Part shown: positions 1 through 8,236 of the stretch, piece after piece
How the letters are laid out: each line of letters opens with the position of its first letter
Numbering within the stretch: position 1 is the stretch's first letter
NCBI GenBank assembly: GCA_043805435.1
Contig: JAZDHY010000022.1
Location: 1 to 64,000, forward strand
Direction of reading: 5' to 3'
Length of the DNA: 64,000 nt
Source: JAEXOD01 sp043805435
Lineage (GTDB): Bacteria > Bacteroidota > Ignavibacteria > Ignavibacteriales > Melioribacteraceae
The notes under the pieces: generated by a model
Told to the model about the DNA's origin: nothing
What the model saw: the letters and a program-made list of their open reading frames with translations, nothing else
Database searches by the model: none
Program-made: the position numbers and the translations under genes

Positions 1-41
1 ATATATAAATATACTAATTATTTTTTATAAAAAACAGTCAA

Positions 42-833
42 TTAATTATTCTCAATAAGCATTAAACTTTCATCATGTTGAAGGGTTTCGAGTGCACTTT
101 TAGCCGCAATTTGCTCGGCACTTTTTTTTGTTTTACCAAAACCCAAACCCAAAGAAGTATCCTTTAAAAACACTTCAATGGTAAAACGTTTATCATGCTC
201 GGGACCCTCTTCTTTAATAACTTTATAAGCCGGAATGGGAAGTTTTTTAGAATGTACAAATTCCAATAATTGTCCCTTAAAATTTGTATCAATAAACGAC
301 ACATTATTTTCAAAATTGGGTTCAACAATCCATGTGTTAATAAACTTATGGGCGGCATCTAGTCCTTTATCTAAAAAAATTGCTCCAATAAAGGCTTCAA
401 CAGCGTCAGAAATAATTGTTTTTTTCCCTTCGTCGGATTCGTTTATTAACTTTTTATCGTAATACATAAATCGTAAAAGATTTAGTTTTTCGGCAACTTC
501 GGTCAATGATTCTTTTTTAACAAGATTAGAACGGATTTTGGTTAAAATCCCCTCTTCTTCATTAATAAGCTTATTAAATAATATTTTTGAAACAACTAAA
601 TTTAATACAGAATCACCAAGAAATTCTAATCTTTCGTTTGATTTTAAATGATCGGAAAAAAATTCAGCAAATGATTTATGTGAAAACGCCTTTACATATA
701 GTTCAGGATTTACAATCTTATAACCCAAAATATTTTCAAGCGAATTAAAATCAAAACTCTTATAATATTCCGGTAAATTATTATAAGAGCTGCGATTTAA
801 AAATAAATTCTTAAACAGATCGGTTAAAAACAT
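42..833 (-). CDS. rnc: Ribonuclease III
   Basis: Double-strand-specific endoribonuclease that processes rRNA precursors and structured RNAs. The 263-residue protein has the usual two parts: an RNase III catalytic domain with the signature NERLEFLGDS at residues 66-75 and the second acidic set (D143, E146 in DAVEAFIG), then a C-terminal double-stranded RNA binding domain (about 185-255, ending in the typical KKSAEQIAAKSAL helix). It is the last gene of the fatty-acid cluster, 12 bases after fabF, a linkage common in bacteria. An N-terminal extension of about 25 residues precedes the catalytic domain, and the ATG start was kept because no better one is visible. Identity is clear. Confidence 0.97.
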   Translation of the reverse strand: MFLTDLFKNLFLNRSSYNNLPEYYKSFDFNSLENILGYKIVNPELYVKAFSHKSFAEFFSDHLKSNERLEFLGDSVLNLVVSKILFNKLINEEEGILTKIRSNLVKKESLTEVAEKLNLLRFMYYDKKLINESDEGKKTIISDAVEAFIGAIFLDKGLDAAHKFINTWIVEPNFENNVSFIDTNFKGQLLEFVHSKKLPIPAYKVIKEEGPEHDKRFTIEVFLKDTSLGLGFGKTKKSAEQIAAKSALETLQHDESLMLIENN

Positions 834-845
834 AATAATAAAGTC

Positions 846-2084
846 TTAGAACTTTTTGAAGAGCAAAGTAGCGTTATGCCCCCCAAATCCAAATGTATTA
901 CTTAAAACGTATTCAATTTTCCTTTCAACAGCCACTATTGGTGTATAATTTAAATCACACTGAGGATCAGGGTTGTCTAAATTAATTGTTGGCGGAACCA
1001 TTTGGTTTTGAATGGCAAAAATACAAGCAATTGCTTCAACAGCACCCGCAGCTCCTAATAAATGACCTGTCATTGATTTTGTAGAGCTAATTGCTACTTT
1101 ATAAGCATGATCGCCAAAAACTGTTTTAATAGCATTAGTTTCGTTTAAATCATTTAATTCTGTTGAAGTACCATGTGCATTAATATAATCAACTTGCTCC
1201 GGTAAAATACCACCATCTCGTAAAGCTTCTCTCATTGATCTAACAGCACCTTCCCCTCCCGGAGCAGGAGCAGTCAAATGAAATGCATCACCGGTTAAAC
1301 CACAGCCAATAATTTCAGCATATACTTTAGCACCACGTGCCATAGCATGATCGTAATCTTCCAAAACAAGAGTACCACCGCCTTCAGCCATAACAAAACC
1401 ATTTCTATCTTTGTCAAAAGGTCTTGAAGCTTCCATATATCTGTCATTCCACGTTGATAATGCTTTAAGAGCATTAAAACCGCCGATAGCCATTTTAGTA
1501 AGTGAAGATTCGGAACCACCACATAACATCATATCAGCGGAACCTCTTTGAATTAACATAAAAGCATCAGCAATTGCGTGCGATGAAGTAGCACAGGCCG
1601 AAGTTGTTGCATAATTAGGGCCTTTAAAACCAAATTGAATCGAAATTTGCCCTGCGGCAATATCCGAAATCATCATTGGTACAAAAAATGGACTAATTCT
1701 GCGAACTCCACCTTCAACATATGCATCATGTTGTTTTTCAAAAGTATCCATACCGCCAATACCACTTCCAAAAACAACACCAACACGTTCTTTATTTATT
1801 GTTTCTAGGTTAATATTTGCATCATCTACAGCCATCTTAGCACTACAAACCGCTAAAATGGTATAAGGATCCATTCTTTTAATACTTTTTTTATCAATAA
1901 ATATCGAAGGATCAAAATTTTTAACTTCAAAAGCAAATTTAGTTTCAAATTCAGTAGTATCAAATTTTGTTAATAAACCTGCACCATTACGGCCGGTTTT
2001 TAATCCTTCCCAAAATTCGGAAACATTATTTCCTATAGGATTCACTGTGCCTATGCCAGTTATCAGAACCCGACGTCTATTCAT
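846..2084 (-). CDS. fabF: 3-oxoacyl-[acyl-carrier-protein] synthase II
   Basis: Elongating condensing enzyme of type II fatty-acid synthesis (KASII), joining malonyl-ACP to acyl-ACP in the cytoplasm. The length of 412 residues is standard. The Cys-His-His catalytic triad is visible: C164 in TSACATSSHA, H304 in NAHGTSTELND and H341 in MTGHLLGAAGAVEA. The ATG start has GGAG upstream. It follows acpP by about 80 bases and precedes rnc in the same direction, so the cluster is probably co-transcribed. A fabB-type homologue is less likely because this fabF-acpP-fabG order is classical. Confidence 0.97.
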   Translation of the reverse strand: MNRRRVLITGIGTVNPIGNNVSEFWEGLKTGRNGAGLLTKFDTTEFETKFAFEVKNFDPSIFIDKKSIKRMDPYTILAVCSAKMAVDDANINLETINKERVGVVFGSGIGGMDTFEKQHDAYVEGGVRRISPFFVPMMISDIAAGQISIQFGFKGPNYATTSACATSSHAIADAFMLIQRGSADMMLCGGSESSLTKMAIGGFNALKALSTWNDRYMEASRPFDKDRNGFVMAEGGGTLVLEDYDHAMARGAKVYAEIIGCGLTGDAFHLTAPAPGGEGAVRSMREALRDGGILPEQVDYINAHGTSTELNDLNETNAIKTVFGDHAYKVAISSTKSMTGHLLGAAGAVEAIACIFAIQNQMVPPTINLDNPDPQCDLNYTPIVAVERKIEYVLSNTFGFGGHNATLLFKKF

Positions 2085-2163
2085 ACAAATTTCTCCGTTT
2101 GGATAATAAAATTGACCACGACATAATATCGTGGTCTATATTACTCAAATTAATTCAATATAA

Positions 2164-2403
2164 TTAAGCGTTGCCTAATTTTTCAGTTAGAAGTCTTACT
2201 GCATCGCCAACTGTAGCAATTTTTTCAGCTTCACTATCAGGAATCTGAATGTTAAAACCTTGTTCAAATCCCATAATCAATTCAACGGTGTCTAAAGAAT
2301 CAGCACCTAAATCGTTTGTGAAAGAAGCTTCAGATGTTACTTGTGATTCTTCAACACCTAATTTGTCAATTATGATCTGTTTTACTTTGGATTCAACGTC
2401 CAT
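2164..2403 (-). CDS. acpP: Acyl carrier protein
   Basis: Small acidic carrier that holds growing acyl chains on a phosphopantetheine arm. The 79-residue protein contains the attachment motif GADSLDTVEL, with the modified serine at S36, and the family's helical pattern around it. AAGGTGAT lies just upstream of the ATG. It sits between fabG and fabF, as expected for the fatty-acid synthesis operon. Confidence 0.98.
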   Translation of the reverse strand: MDVESKVKQIIIDKLGVEESQVTSEASFTNDLGADSLDTVELIMGFEQGFNIQIPDSEAEKIATVGDAVRLLTEKLGNA

Positions 2404-2441
2404 TTTATCACCTTCTATTATTTTGTTGATTTATTTGTTTA

Positions 2442-3200
2442 CTACATTACCATTCCGCCGTCAACCGGTATAACTTGACCGGTTAAGTAGTCCGAATCGG
2501 GACCAAGTAAAAATTTTACTACTTTTGCTACATCTTCGGGTTTACCCATTCGTTTTAATGGAATAACACTTAACATAACTTCTTTTTGTTTTTCATTTAA
2601 TTTATTAGTCATCTCAGTTTCTATAAAACCGGGAGCAACTGCATTTACATTAATATTTCTTGAAGAAAACTCTTTTGCATTAGATTTAGTAATTCCAATT
2701 ACACCGGCTTTTGAAGCGCAATAATTTGCTTGTCCGGCATTTCCCATCATGCCAACAACAGAAGCAATATTTACAATTTTTCCATATCTTTGGTTCATCA
2801 TTGGGCGAACTGCACATTTTGTATAATTGAACACACTTTTTAAATTTGCGTTAATAACTTTATCAAAATCATCTTCCGTCATTCTAATAATAAGATTATC
2901 TCTAGTAATGCCAGCGTTGTTAATTAAAAAATCCAAGCCGTCTAACTTATCAACTGCAAAATCAACAGTTGCCTGAGCATCGCTTAATGAAGATGCATCA
3001 GCTTTAAATCCTAATAATTGAACATCTGCAATTCCAAATTCTTTAAGCATGTTTTTAGCTTCAAGTTCCGGATTATCATCTTGAAATACAATGTCGGTAA
3101 AAACAACATTGCACCCCTGTAAAAGTAATTCTTTTACAATTGCTTTACCAATTCCCCTTCTCCCACCGGTTACAATAGCTCTTTTATCTTTTAGTATCAC
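2442..3200 (-). CDS. fabG: 3-oxoacyl-[acyl-carrier-protein] reductase
   Basis: NADPH-dependent short-chain dehydrogenase that reduces 3-oxoacyl-ACP in the elongation cycle. Residues 11-18 (TGGRRGIG) form the nucleotide-binding glycine motif, NNAG follows at 94-97, and the catalytic residues are S147, Y160 and K164 (YCASK). At 252 residues the length is typical. The start is GTG with GGAG seven bases upstream and no nearby ATG. It lies 141 bases after fabD, an AT-rich gap that could hold a promoter for fabG-acpP-fabF-rnc, although I see no clear consensus there. Confidence 0.95.
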   Translation of the reverse strand: MILKDKRAIVTGGRRGIGKAIVKELLLQGCNVVFTDIVFQDDNPELEAKNMLKEFGIADVQLLGFKADASSLSDAQATVDFAVDKLDGLDFLINNAGITRDNLIIRMTEDDFDKVINANLKSVFNYTKCAVRPMMNQRYGKIVNIASVVGMMGNAGQANYCASKAGVIGITKSNAKEFSSRNINVNAVAPGFIETEMTNKLNEKQKEVMLSVIPLKRMGKPEDVAKVVKFLLGPDSDYLTGQVIPVDGGMVM

Positions 3201-3341
3201 CTTTTACTCCGTTAATATTGAATTACAATATTTATTTAAGCATTCAACTAACTTGTTATATTTATTATAATCGAATTTACAACAGCTTAAATATATTCAC
3301 ATATAAAATAGTTATAAATAATTTTCATTGCAAAGAACAAA

Positions 3342-4256
3342 TTAAATATATTTTTCTAAATCCGAATATTTATCAATTCCATAAATTTTAGAATCAGGTG
3401 CAATTCTTTTAACAAGACCTTGTAAAACTTTTCCGGGACCTATTTCGTAAAATTCATCTACACCATCTTTTACCATGTTCAAAATAGTTTCTTCCCATCT
3501 AACAGGCTTTGTCAATTGGTCAACCAATAAATTTTTAATTGTATTAACATCTTTTGTTGGCAATGCAGTTACATTTGTATAAACCGGTATTTTTGCTTCA
3601 TAAAATGGTGTAACAGAAATTTGATTTAACAATCTTTCTTTTGCACTTTTCATTAATGGAGAGTGAAATGCACCGCTTACAACTAATTCCTTTACTAATT
3701 TTGCACCGGCTGCCTTGCATAATTCCATTGCGTATTTTACACCATCAACAGATCCGGAAATAACTATTTGACCCGGTGAGTTATAATTAGCTGCTTGAAC
3801 AATTCCTTTTTCTGAGGCTTTCAAACAAGCTTCATCTAATTTTTCAGCAGATAACCCAATTATTGCGGCCATAGTCCCGGCTTCTTCAATTCCTGATTGC
3901 AACATTGCTTGGCCGCGTACACGAACCAATTTTACTGCATCATAAAACTGCAAAACTTTTGCGGCAACTAATGCCGAATATTCACCTAAAGAATGACCTG
4001 CAACAACATCAGGTTCCAAAATTCTTATTAAGCTGTAAGCTACAACACTATGAAGAAAAATTGATGGTTGTGTTACATCAGTTTGTTTTAATGCTTCTTC
4101 GGGACCGCTAAACATAATATTTGATAAAGAAACGCCAACAGCATCATCGGCTGTTTTTATCATCTCTCTAACTTCAACGGAATTATCGTAAAGGTCTTTA
4201 GCCATTCCAACATACTGAGAACCTTGACCCGGAAACAAAAATGCCTTTTTACTCAT
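3342..4256 (-). CDS. fabD: Malonyl-CoA:ACP transacylase
   Basis: Transfers malonate from CoA to ACP to supply fatty-acid elongation. The 304-residue protein shows the FPGQGSQ opening (8-14), the nucleophile S89 in GHSLGEYSA and the partner H198 in GAFHSPLM. The ATG start is one base after the fabH stop, so translation is probably coupled. Context (plsX-fabH-fabD) agrees with the call. Confidence 0.97.
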   Translation of the reverse strand: MSKKAFLFPGQGSQYVGMAKDLYDNSVEVREMIKTADDAVGVSLSNIMFSGPEEALKQTDVTQPSIFLHSVVAYSLIRILEPDVVAGHSLGEYSALVAAKVLQFYDAVKLVRVRGQAMLQSGIEEAGTMAAIIGLSAEKLDEACLKASEKGIVQAANYNSPGQIVISGSVDGVKYAMELCKAAGAKLVKELVVSGAFHSPLMKSAKERLLNQISVTPFYEAKIPVYTNVTALPTKDVNTIKNLLVDQLTKPVRWEETILNMVKDGVDEFYEIGPGKVLQGLVKRIAPDSKIYGIDKYSDLEKYI

Positions 4257-4257
4257 T

Positions 4258-5259
4258 TTATTCCAGACTCCATTTTAAATAAATGGCACCCCATGTAAAG
4301 CCGGCTCCAAAAGCAGAAAGAACTAAATTATCGCCTTTTTTTAGCTTTCCGTCTCTGTAAAAGTCGGTCATACACATTGGAATTGTTGCAGCAGTTGTAT
4401 TACCATATTTATGAATATTAATCATAACTTTATCTTTTGCAATTCCCATTCTTTGCGCTGTAGCATCAATAATTCTTAAATTTGCTTGATGCGGTACCAA
4501 ATAAGCAATATCCTCAGATTGAAGATTATTTTTTTGCATAATTTCAACAGAAATATCGGCCATACCTTTAACCGCGGCTTTAAAAACAACTTTCCCATCT
4601 TGAAAAATGTAATGCATTTTTTTATCAACTGTTTCGTGGCTTGGTGGATTTAAGCTACCACCACCTTTCATATACAATGCTTCTTGTCCGGCACCATCAA
4701 TATGCAAAATCGAGTCTTGAATTCCGGTACCGTCAAAAGCAGGTTCTAAAAGAACTGCCGAACCGGCATCGCCAAATAAAATACAGTTGTTTCTATCGGT
4801 ATAATCTGTTATTGATGACATTTTATCTGCACCAATAACTAAAACTTTTTTATACTTTCCGCTAGTAATTAAATTTGCACCTGTTTCCAGTGCAAAAATA
4901 AAGCCGGAACAAGCAGCAGAAAAATCAAAACCCCATGCGTTTTTTGCACCAATGCTATCTTGAACCAAACAAGCAGTAGCAGGAAAAAACATATCGGGTG
5001 TAACAGTTGCAACAATAATAACATCAATGTCCAAAGGATCTATATTATGAGCACTAATTAAATCTTTTGCGGCTCCAATAGCCAAAACGCTGGTTCCGCC
5101 TGTTTCCAAAATTCTTCTTTCTTTAATTCCGGTACGGGTCATAATCCATTCGTCAGATGTGTCAACAATACTTTCAAAATATTTATTATCGTAAACTTTT
5201 TCGGGCAAAAATTTGCCAACAGCAGTAATAGCAGCTTTAATTTTATTATTAATTTCCAT
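4258..5259 (-). CDS. fabH: 3-oxoacyl-[acyl-carrier-protein] synthase III
   Basis: Initiating condensing enzyme that joins acetyl-CoA to malonyl-ACP. With the ATG at 5259 the protein has 333 residues, beginning MEINNKIKAAI, and the triad is C117 (SAACSGF), H257 (PHQANLRIID) and N287 (KYGNTTAA). An in-frame TTG at 5280 would add seven residues. The ATG is preferred because homologues start at this point and AGGA stands just upstream. The ATG start overlaps the plsX 3' end by 11 bases, which implies coupled translation. Confidence 0.95.
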   Translation of the reverse strand: MEINNKIKAAITAVGKFLPEKVYDNKYFESIVDTSDEWIMTRTGIKERRILETGGTSVLAIGAAKDLISAHNIDPLDIDVIIVATVTPDMFFPATACLVQDSIGAKNAWGFDFSAACSGFIFALETGANLITSGKYKKVLVIGADKMSSITDYTDRNNCILFGDAGSAVLLEPAFDGTGIQDSILHIDGAGQEALYMKGGGSLNPPSHETVDKKMHYIFQDGKVVFKAAVKGMADISVEIMQKNNLQSEDIAYLVPHQANLRIIDATAQRMGIAKDKVMINIHKYGNTTAATIPMCMTDFYRDGKLKKGDNLVLSAFGAGFTWGAIYLKWSLE

Positions 5260-6256
5260 ATTCCTGAAATGATTCCTCAAATTTTGATATAAGATTTTTA
5301 TCGAGCATTTCTTTTGCTCGCAATATCATATTTTTAATAGCAAGTGGAGAAGATGAACCATGACCAATAATACTAACTCCGTTTATTCCAAGTAAAGGAA
5401 CACCTCCATGAGTTTGATAGTCAACATCTTTTAGAGCAACTTTAATTAAGCCTTTAACCAAACCAATTTTTAATTTGTTAAATAGGCTTTCTTCAGCAAC
5501 CGCCTTTAATCTTGCTTTTAAAAAACTAATAAAACTTTCCCCAAACTTAAGAACAATATTACCTACAAAACCATCACAAACTACAATATCTACTTTACCA
5601 TTTAAGATATCACGTCCTTCAACATTCCCAATAAAGTTTAATTTTGAATTTTGAAGTAATTTATTTGCAGCAAGTGTAACTTCGTTGCCTTTAGATTTTT
5701 CTTCCCCAACACTTAATAAACCTATTGTTGGATTGGAAATACCATACATTTCTTTTGCAAATACAGTTCCCATTAGGGCATATTCAAATAAATGATTTGG
5801 TTTAGAGTCAACGCTTGCACCAACATCAAAAACTTGACAGACTTTTCCAATACTTGTAGGAAAAGATGCGCCAATGGTTGGTCTTCCACAACCTTTTAAT
5901 CTCCCAACAATTAAGGTGGAAGCAGTAAGTACAGCTCCGGTATTGCCGGCACTAACTAAAGCTTCGGCTTTTTTATCTTTAATTAAATTTGCGCCAATAA
6001 CTAATGAAGAATTCCGTTTTGTCCTTACAGCGTTAACAGGAATATCCTCCATTCCAATAACTTCATCAGCATTAACAACTGATATTTTTGAAGTATCGTA
6101 TTGGTGTTTTTTTAGTTCACTATTAATTACATCTTGCTTACCGACAAGTATTATTTCAATACTACTATCGGATTTTAATGCTTCTAATGAACCAATAATT
6201 TCATTGAAGGGTGCATTATCACCCCCCATTGTATCAATTACAATTCTGCTTTTCAG
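5249..6256 (-). CDS. plsX: Phosphate acyltransferase PlsX (likely CTG start)
   Basis: Makes acyl-phosphate from acyl-ACP, the first step of the PlsX/PlsY route to phospholipids. The first ATG (6229) begins at MGGDNAPFNEI, which would delete the conserved first beta strand (family pattern: hydrophobic stretch, then DxMGGDxAP). In the same frame upstream I read KSRIVIDT directly before that Met, so translation must start earlier. The only reasonable initiator before the in-frame TAA is CTG at 6254-6256, with GAGGAT (6261-6266) four bases away. This gives 335 residues, the family's usual length. Product identity is firm; the CTG start is inference. Confidence 0.93.
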   Translation of the reverse strand: MKSRIVIDTMGGDNAPFNEIIGSLEALKSDSSIEIILVGKQDVINSELKKHQYDTSKISVVNADEVIGMEDIPVNAVRTKRNSSLVIGANLIKDKKAEALVSAGNTGAVLTASTLIVGRLKGCGRPTIGASFPTSIGKVCQVFDVGASVDSKPNHLFEYALMGTVFAKEMYGISNPTIGLLSVGEEKSKGNEVTLAANKLLQNSKLNFIGNVEGRDILNGKVDIVVCDGFVGNIVLKFGESFISFLKARLKAVAEESLFNKLKIGLVKGLIKVALKDVDYQTHGGVPLLGINGVSIIGHGSSSPLAIKNMILRAKEMLDKNLISKFEESFQEYGN

Positions 6257-6280
6257 AACTATCCTCGATTTTAATTAGAC

Positions 6281-6460
6281 TTAAGATTCGGGAACAAACA
6301 TAGATTTGCTTGCGTATTGACCGCAACTTGGGCAGGCACGATGACTTAATTTTAATTCACCGCAGTTTGAGCATTTTCCTAAAGTTGGAGCAGTAGCTTT
6401 GTAGTTAGCTCTTCTTTTGTCTCTTCTACTTTTCGACATTCTTCGTTTTGGATTTGGCAT
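6281..6460 (-). CDS. rpmF: 50S ribosomal protein L32
   Basis: A 59-residue ribosomal large-subunit protein. It starts MPNPKRRMSKSRRDKRR and carries a zinc ribbon (CSNC at 30-33 and CPSC at 43-46), so it is the zinc-binding form of L32. AGGTGG stands five bases before the ATG. It lies between the DUF177 gene and plsX, the classical location. It was found by translating the minus strand of this gap directly. Confidence 0.96.
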   Translation of the reverse strand: MPNPKRRMSKSRRDKRRANYKATAPTLGKCSNCGELKLSHRACPSCGQYASKSMFVPES

Positions 6461-6484
6461 AATTCCACCTTTTACTTTATTATT

Positions 6485-6976
6485 CTATTTTTTTAACTTA
6501 TTTAATTTTTCCCACAATGCATTTGTTTTTTCTTCCTCACAAATACAAGAATCTAAATTAAGATTCAAACCACATTTAGTGCACAAACCTTTACAATCTT
6601 CTTTACATAAAATTTTTAAAGGCACCGATAATAAACAGTATTCGGTAACTTCTTCAGAGATATCAATTTTTGTAGCATCAAGAGACAAATATTGAAGATT
6701 TAAATCATCATTTTCAATAACTTGTTCTGAAAAAATATAAACTAATCTAAATTCGTTTTCTATATAATTCTGAAATTCATCATTACATCTATCACATCTA
6801 AAATTTGCAAAACAACTTAGCTTGCAATCTAATACAATCTGATGATTTGATTTATCCATTTTGCACTTAACTTTTACATCTCCTTGAAATTCGGGAGGCA
6901 AGTTTAAGTCCTTTGCTGGTTTCTCAAAATCTATTTGATGAACACCATTATTAAAATTTGTAAATTTAACTATCAT
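6485..6976 (-). CDS. DUF177 (YceD-like) protein
   Basis: The 163-residue protein belongs by pattern and context to the DUF177/YceD family, which is found immediately upstream of rpmF in most bacteria and is implicated in 23S rRNA or L32 biogenesis. Two cysteine pairs are visible: CDRC with the flanking FRCDRCNDEFQ segment about mid-protein, and a C-terminal knot (CTKCG...CICEEE) that looks metal-binding. It is 24 bases upstream of rpmF and is the first gene of this cluster. The exact biochemical role is unproven. Confidence 0.85.
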   Translation of the reverse strand: MIVKFTNFNNGVHQIDFEKPAKDLNLPPEFQGDVKVKCKMDKSNHQIVLDCKLSCFANFRCDRCNDEFQNYIENEFRLVYIFSEQVIENDDLNLQYLSLDATKIDISEEVTEYCLLSVPLKILCKEDCKGLCTKCGLNLNLDSCICEEEKTNALWEKLNKLKK

Positions 6977-7193
6977 TTATAAAAAACTCAAATAAATAAA
7001 ATACAAAAAAAATTAATTATAATCAAGAAATCTTTGATTATTTCACTTCCAATTTTACCTAAAACATTCATTTTATTAATCGAACATTCAAAAATATAAA
7101 TATATTGCTTTATTTCAAGTATTAATTTTAATCAATTGATTTATTTTTAATATAAATTACAATAATAGTTATATAAAAGAACTTATGGTCAAA

Positions 7194-8228
7194 TTAAATT
7201 TTAGATAATTTTTCTTTTAGTATATTAATATTATCAATTTCTACCGGATCTTTTTTCCTATATATAGCTAAAACATAAGAAACCCAATCCGAAAAATATA
7301 ACGAATCTATCAGCCTTAAATTTACACTACTTTCCGAACTGCTAATTTTTAATACTTCAATATTTTGTTGATTTAATAATTGTTCCAAAATTTCAAATCT
7401 CAGCTTAATTCTTTGATGCATTTGGTCATCAATTAAATAAACAACTTTTGTACGCATTAGATTTTCGGAAATAGTTTCCCAGCCTATTATTTCATTATGA
7501 TTCATCTCGGGGATTAAATTACAAAACGCATGCAATTTAGAATTTTCATTAAGCTGACCCTTAAACCTAAATCCAATAGAATTGTTAAAATCGGTTGCTG
7601 CGTAAATTATGGGGATAAAACCTAATAAGCTCAAAGCAAATTTTTCAGGTTCCGAGTTGTCTTTGTTATAAATTGCAGATTTTTCCTTTAACAAATTAAT
7701 GCACTCATTTACAAATTCATCTTTGTTTTTTATCAGTTGTAATAATTGAAAAATTTTTAATAAAGTAAAAAGTAACATATAAAGTGCATATCTTGGTTGA
7801 AAACCTTCTTGAAGCGAAATAAACGAAAATTTATGTGCAATACTTAATTCTTTAATTTTTCCGCCGGTTGACATAGTTATAATCTTACATCTTTTATTAA
7901 CTGCCTGGTAAAATGCCGATATACTTTCTTCAGTATTTCCGGAATATGACGAAATAATTACTAAACTATTTTTATTGCAAAAAGTTGGTAGTGTATAATT
8001 TCTATTAACAAATATTGGAATTGATAACTCGTCTTGGATTAAATTAGTCAGCAAATCTCCACCAATAGCTGATCCACCCATTCCGCAAATAATTATTTTA
8101 TCAATATCATTAAAATTATCTTTTATTAATTCTATTTTATTACTCCATGCGTATTCAATTTGTTTGTACGAATTTTGCAGAATAGAAAATTGATCTGTTG
8201 TGTCTAATTTATTTATTAATTCTTCCAT
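7194..8228 (-). CDS. Bifunctional phosphoglucose/phosphomannose isomerase (SIS family)
   Basis: A SIS-domain isomerase interconverting glucose-6-phosphate or mannose-6-phosphate with fructose-6-phosphate. The 344-residue protein has ICGMGGSAIGGDLL and SSYSGNTEESISA in the N-terminal SIS domain and EMNHNEIIGW in the C-terminal half, the markers of the archaeal-type bifunctional PGI/PMI family. The ATG at 8228 was chosen over an upstream TTG (8240) because GAGGT lies six bases before it. It follows ptsI by 8 bases. It may be the cell's main PGI; no other PGI is in the window. Confidence 0.88.
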   Translation of the reverse strand: MEELINKLDTTDQFSILQNSYKQIEYAWSNKIELIKDNFNDIDKIIICGMGGSAIGGDLLTNLIQDELSIPIFVNRNYTLPTFCNKNSLVIISSYSGNTEESISAFYQAVNKRCKIITMSTGGKIKELSIAHKFSFISLQEGFQPRYALYMLLFTLLKIFQLLQLIKNKDEFVNECINLLKEKSAIYNKDNSEPEKFALSLLGFIPIIYAATDFNNSIGFRFKGQLNENSKLHAFCNLIPEMNHNEIIGWETISENLMRTKVVYLIDDQMHQRIKLRFEILEQLLNQQNIEVLKISSSESSVNLRLIDSLYFSDWVSYVLAIYRKKDPVEIDNINILKEKLSKI

Positions 8229-8236
8229 ATTATACC

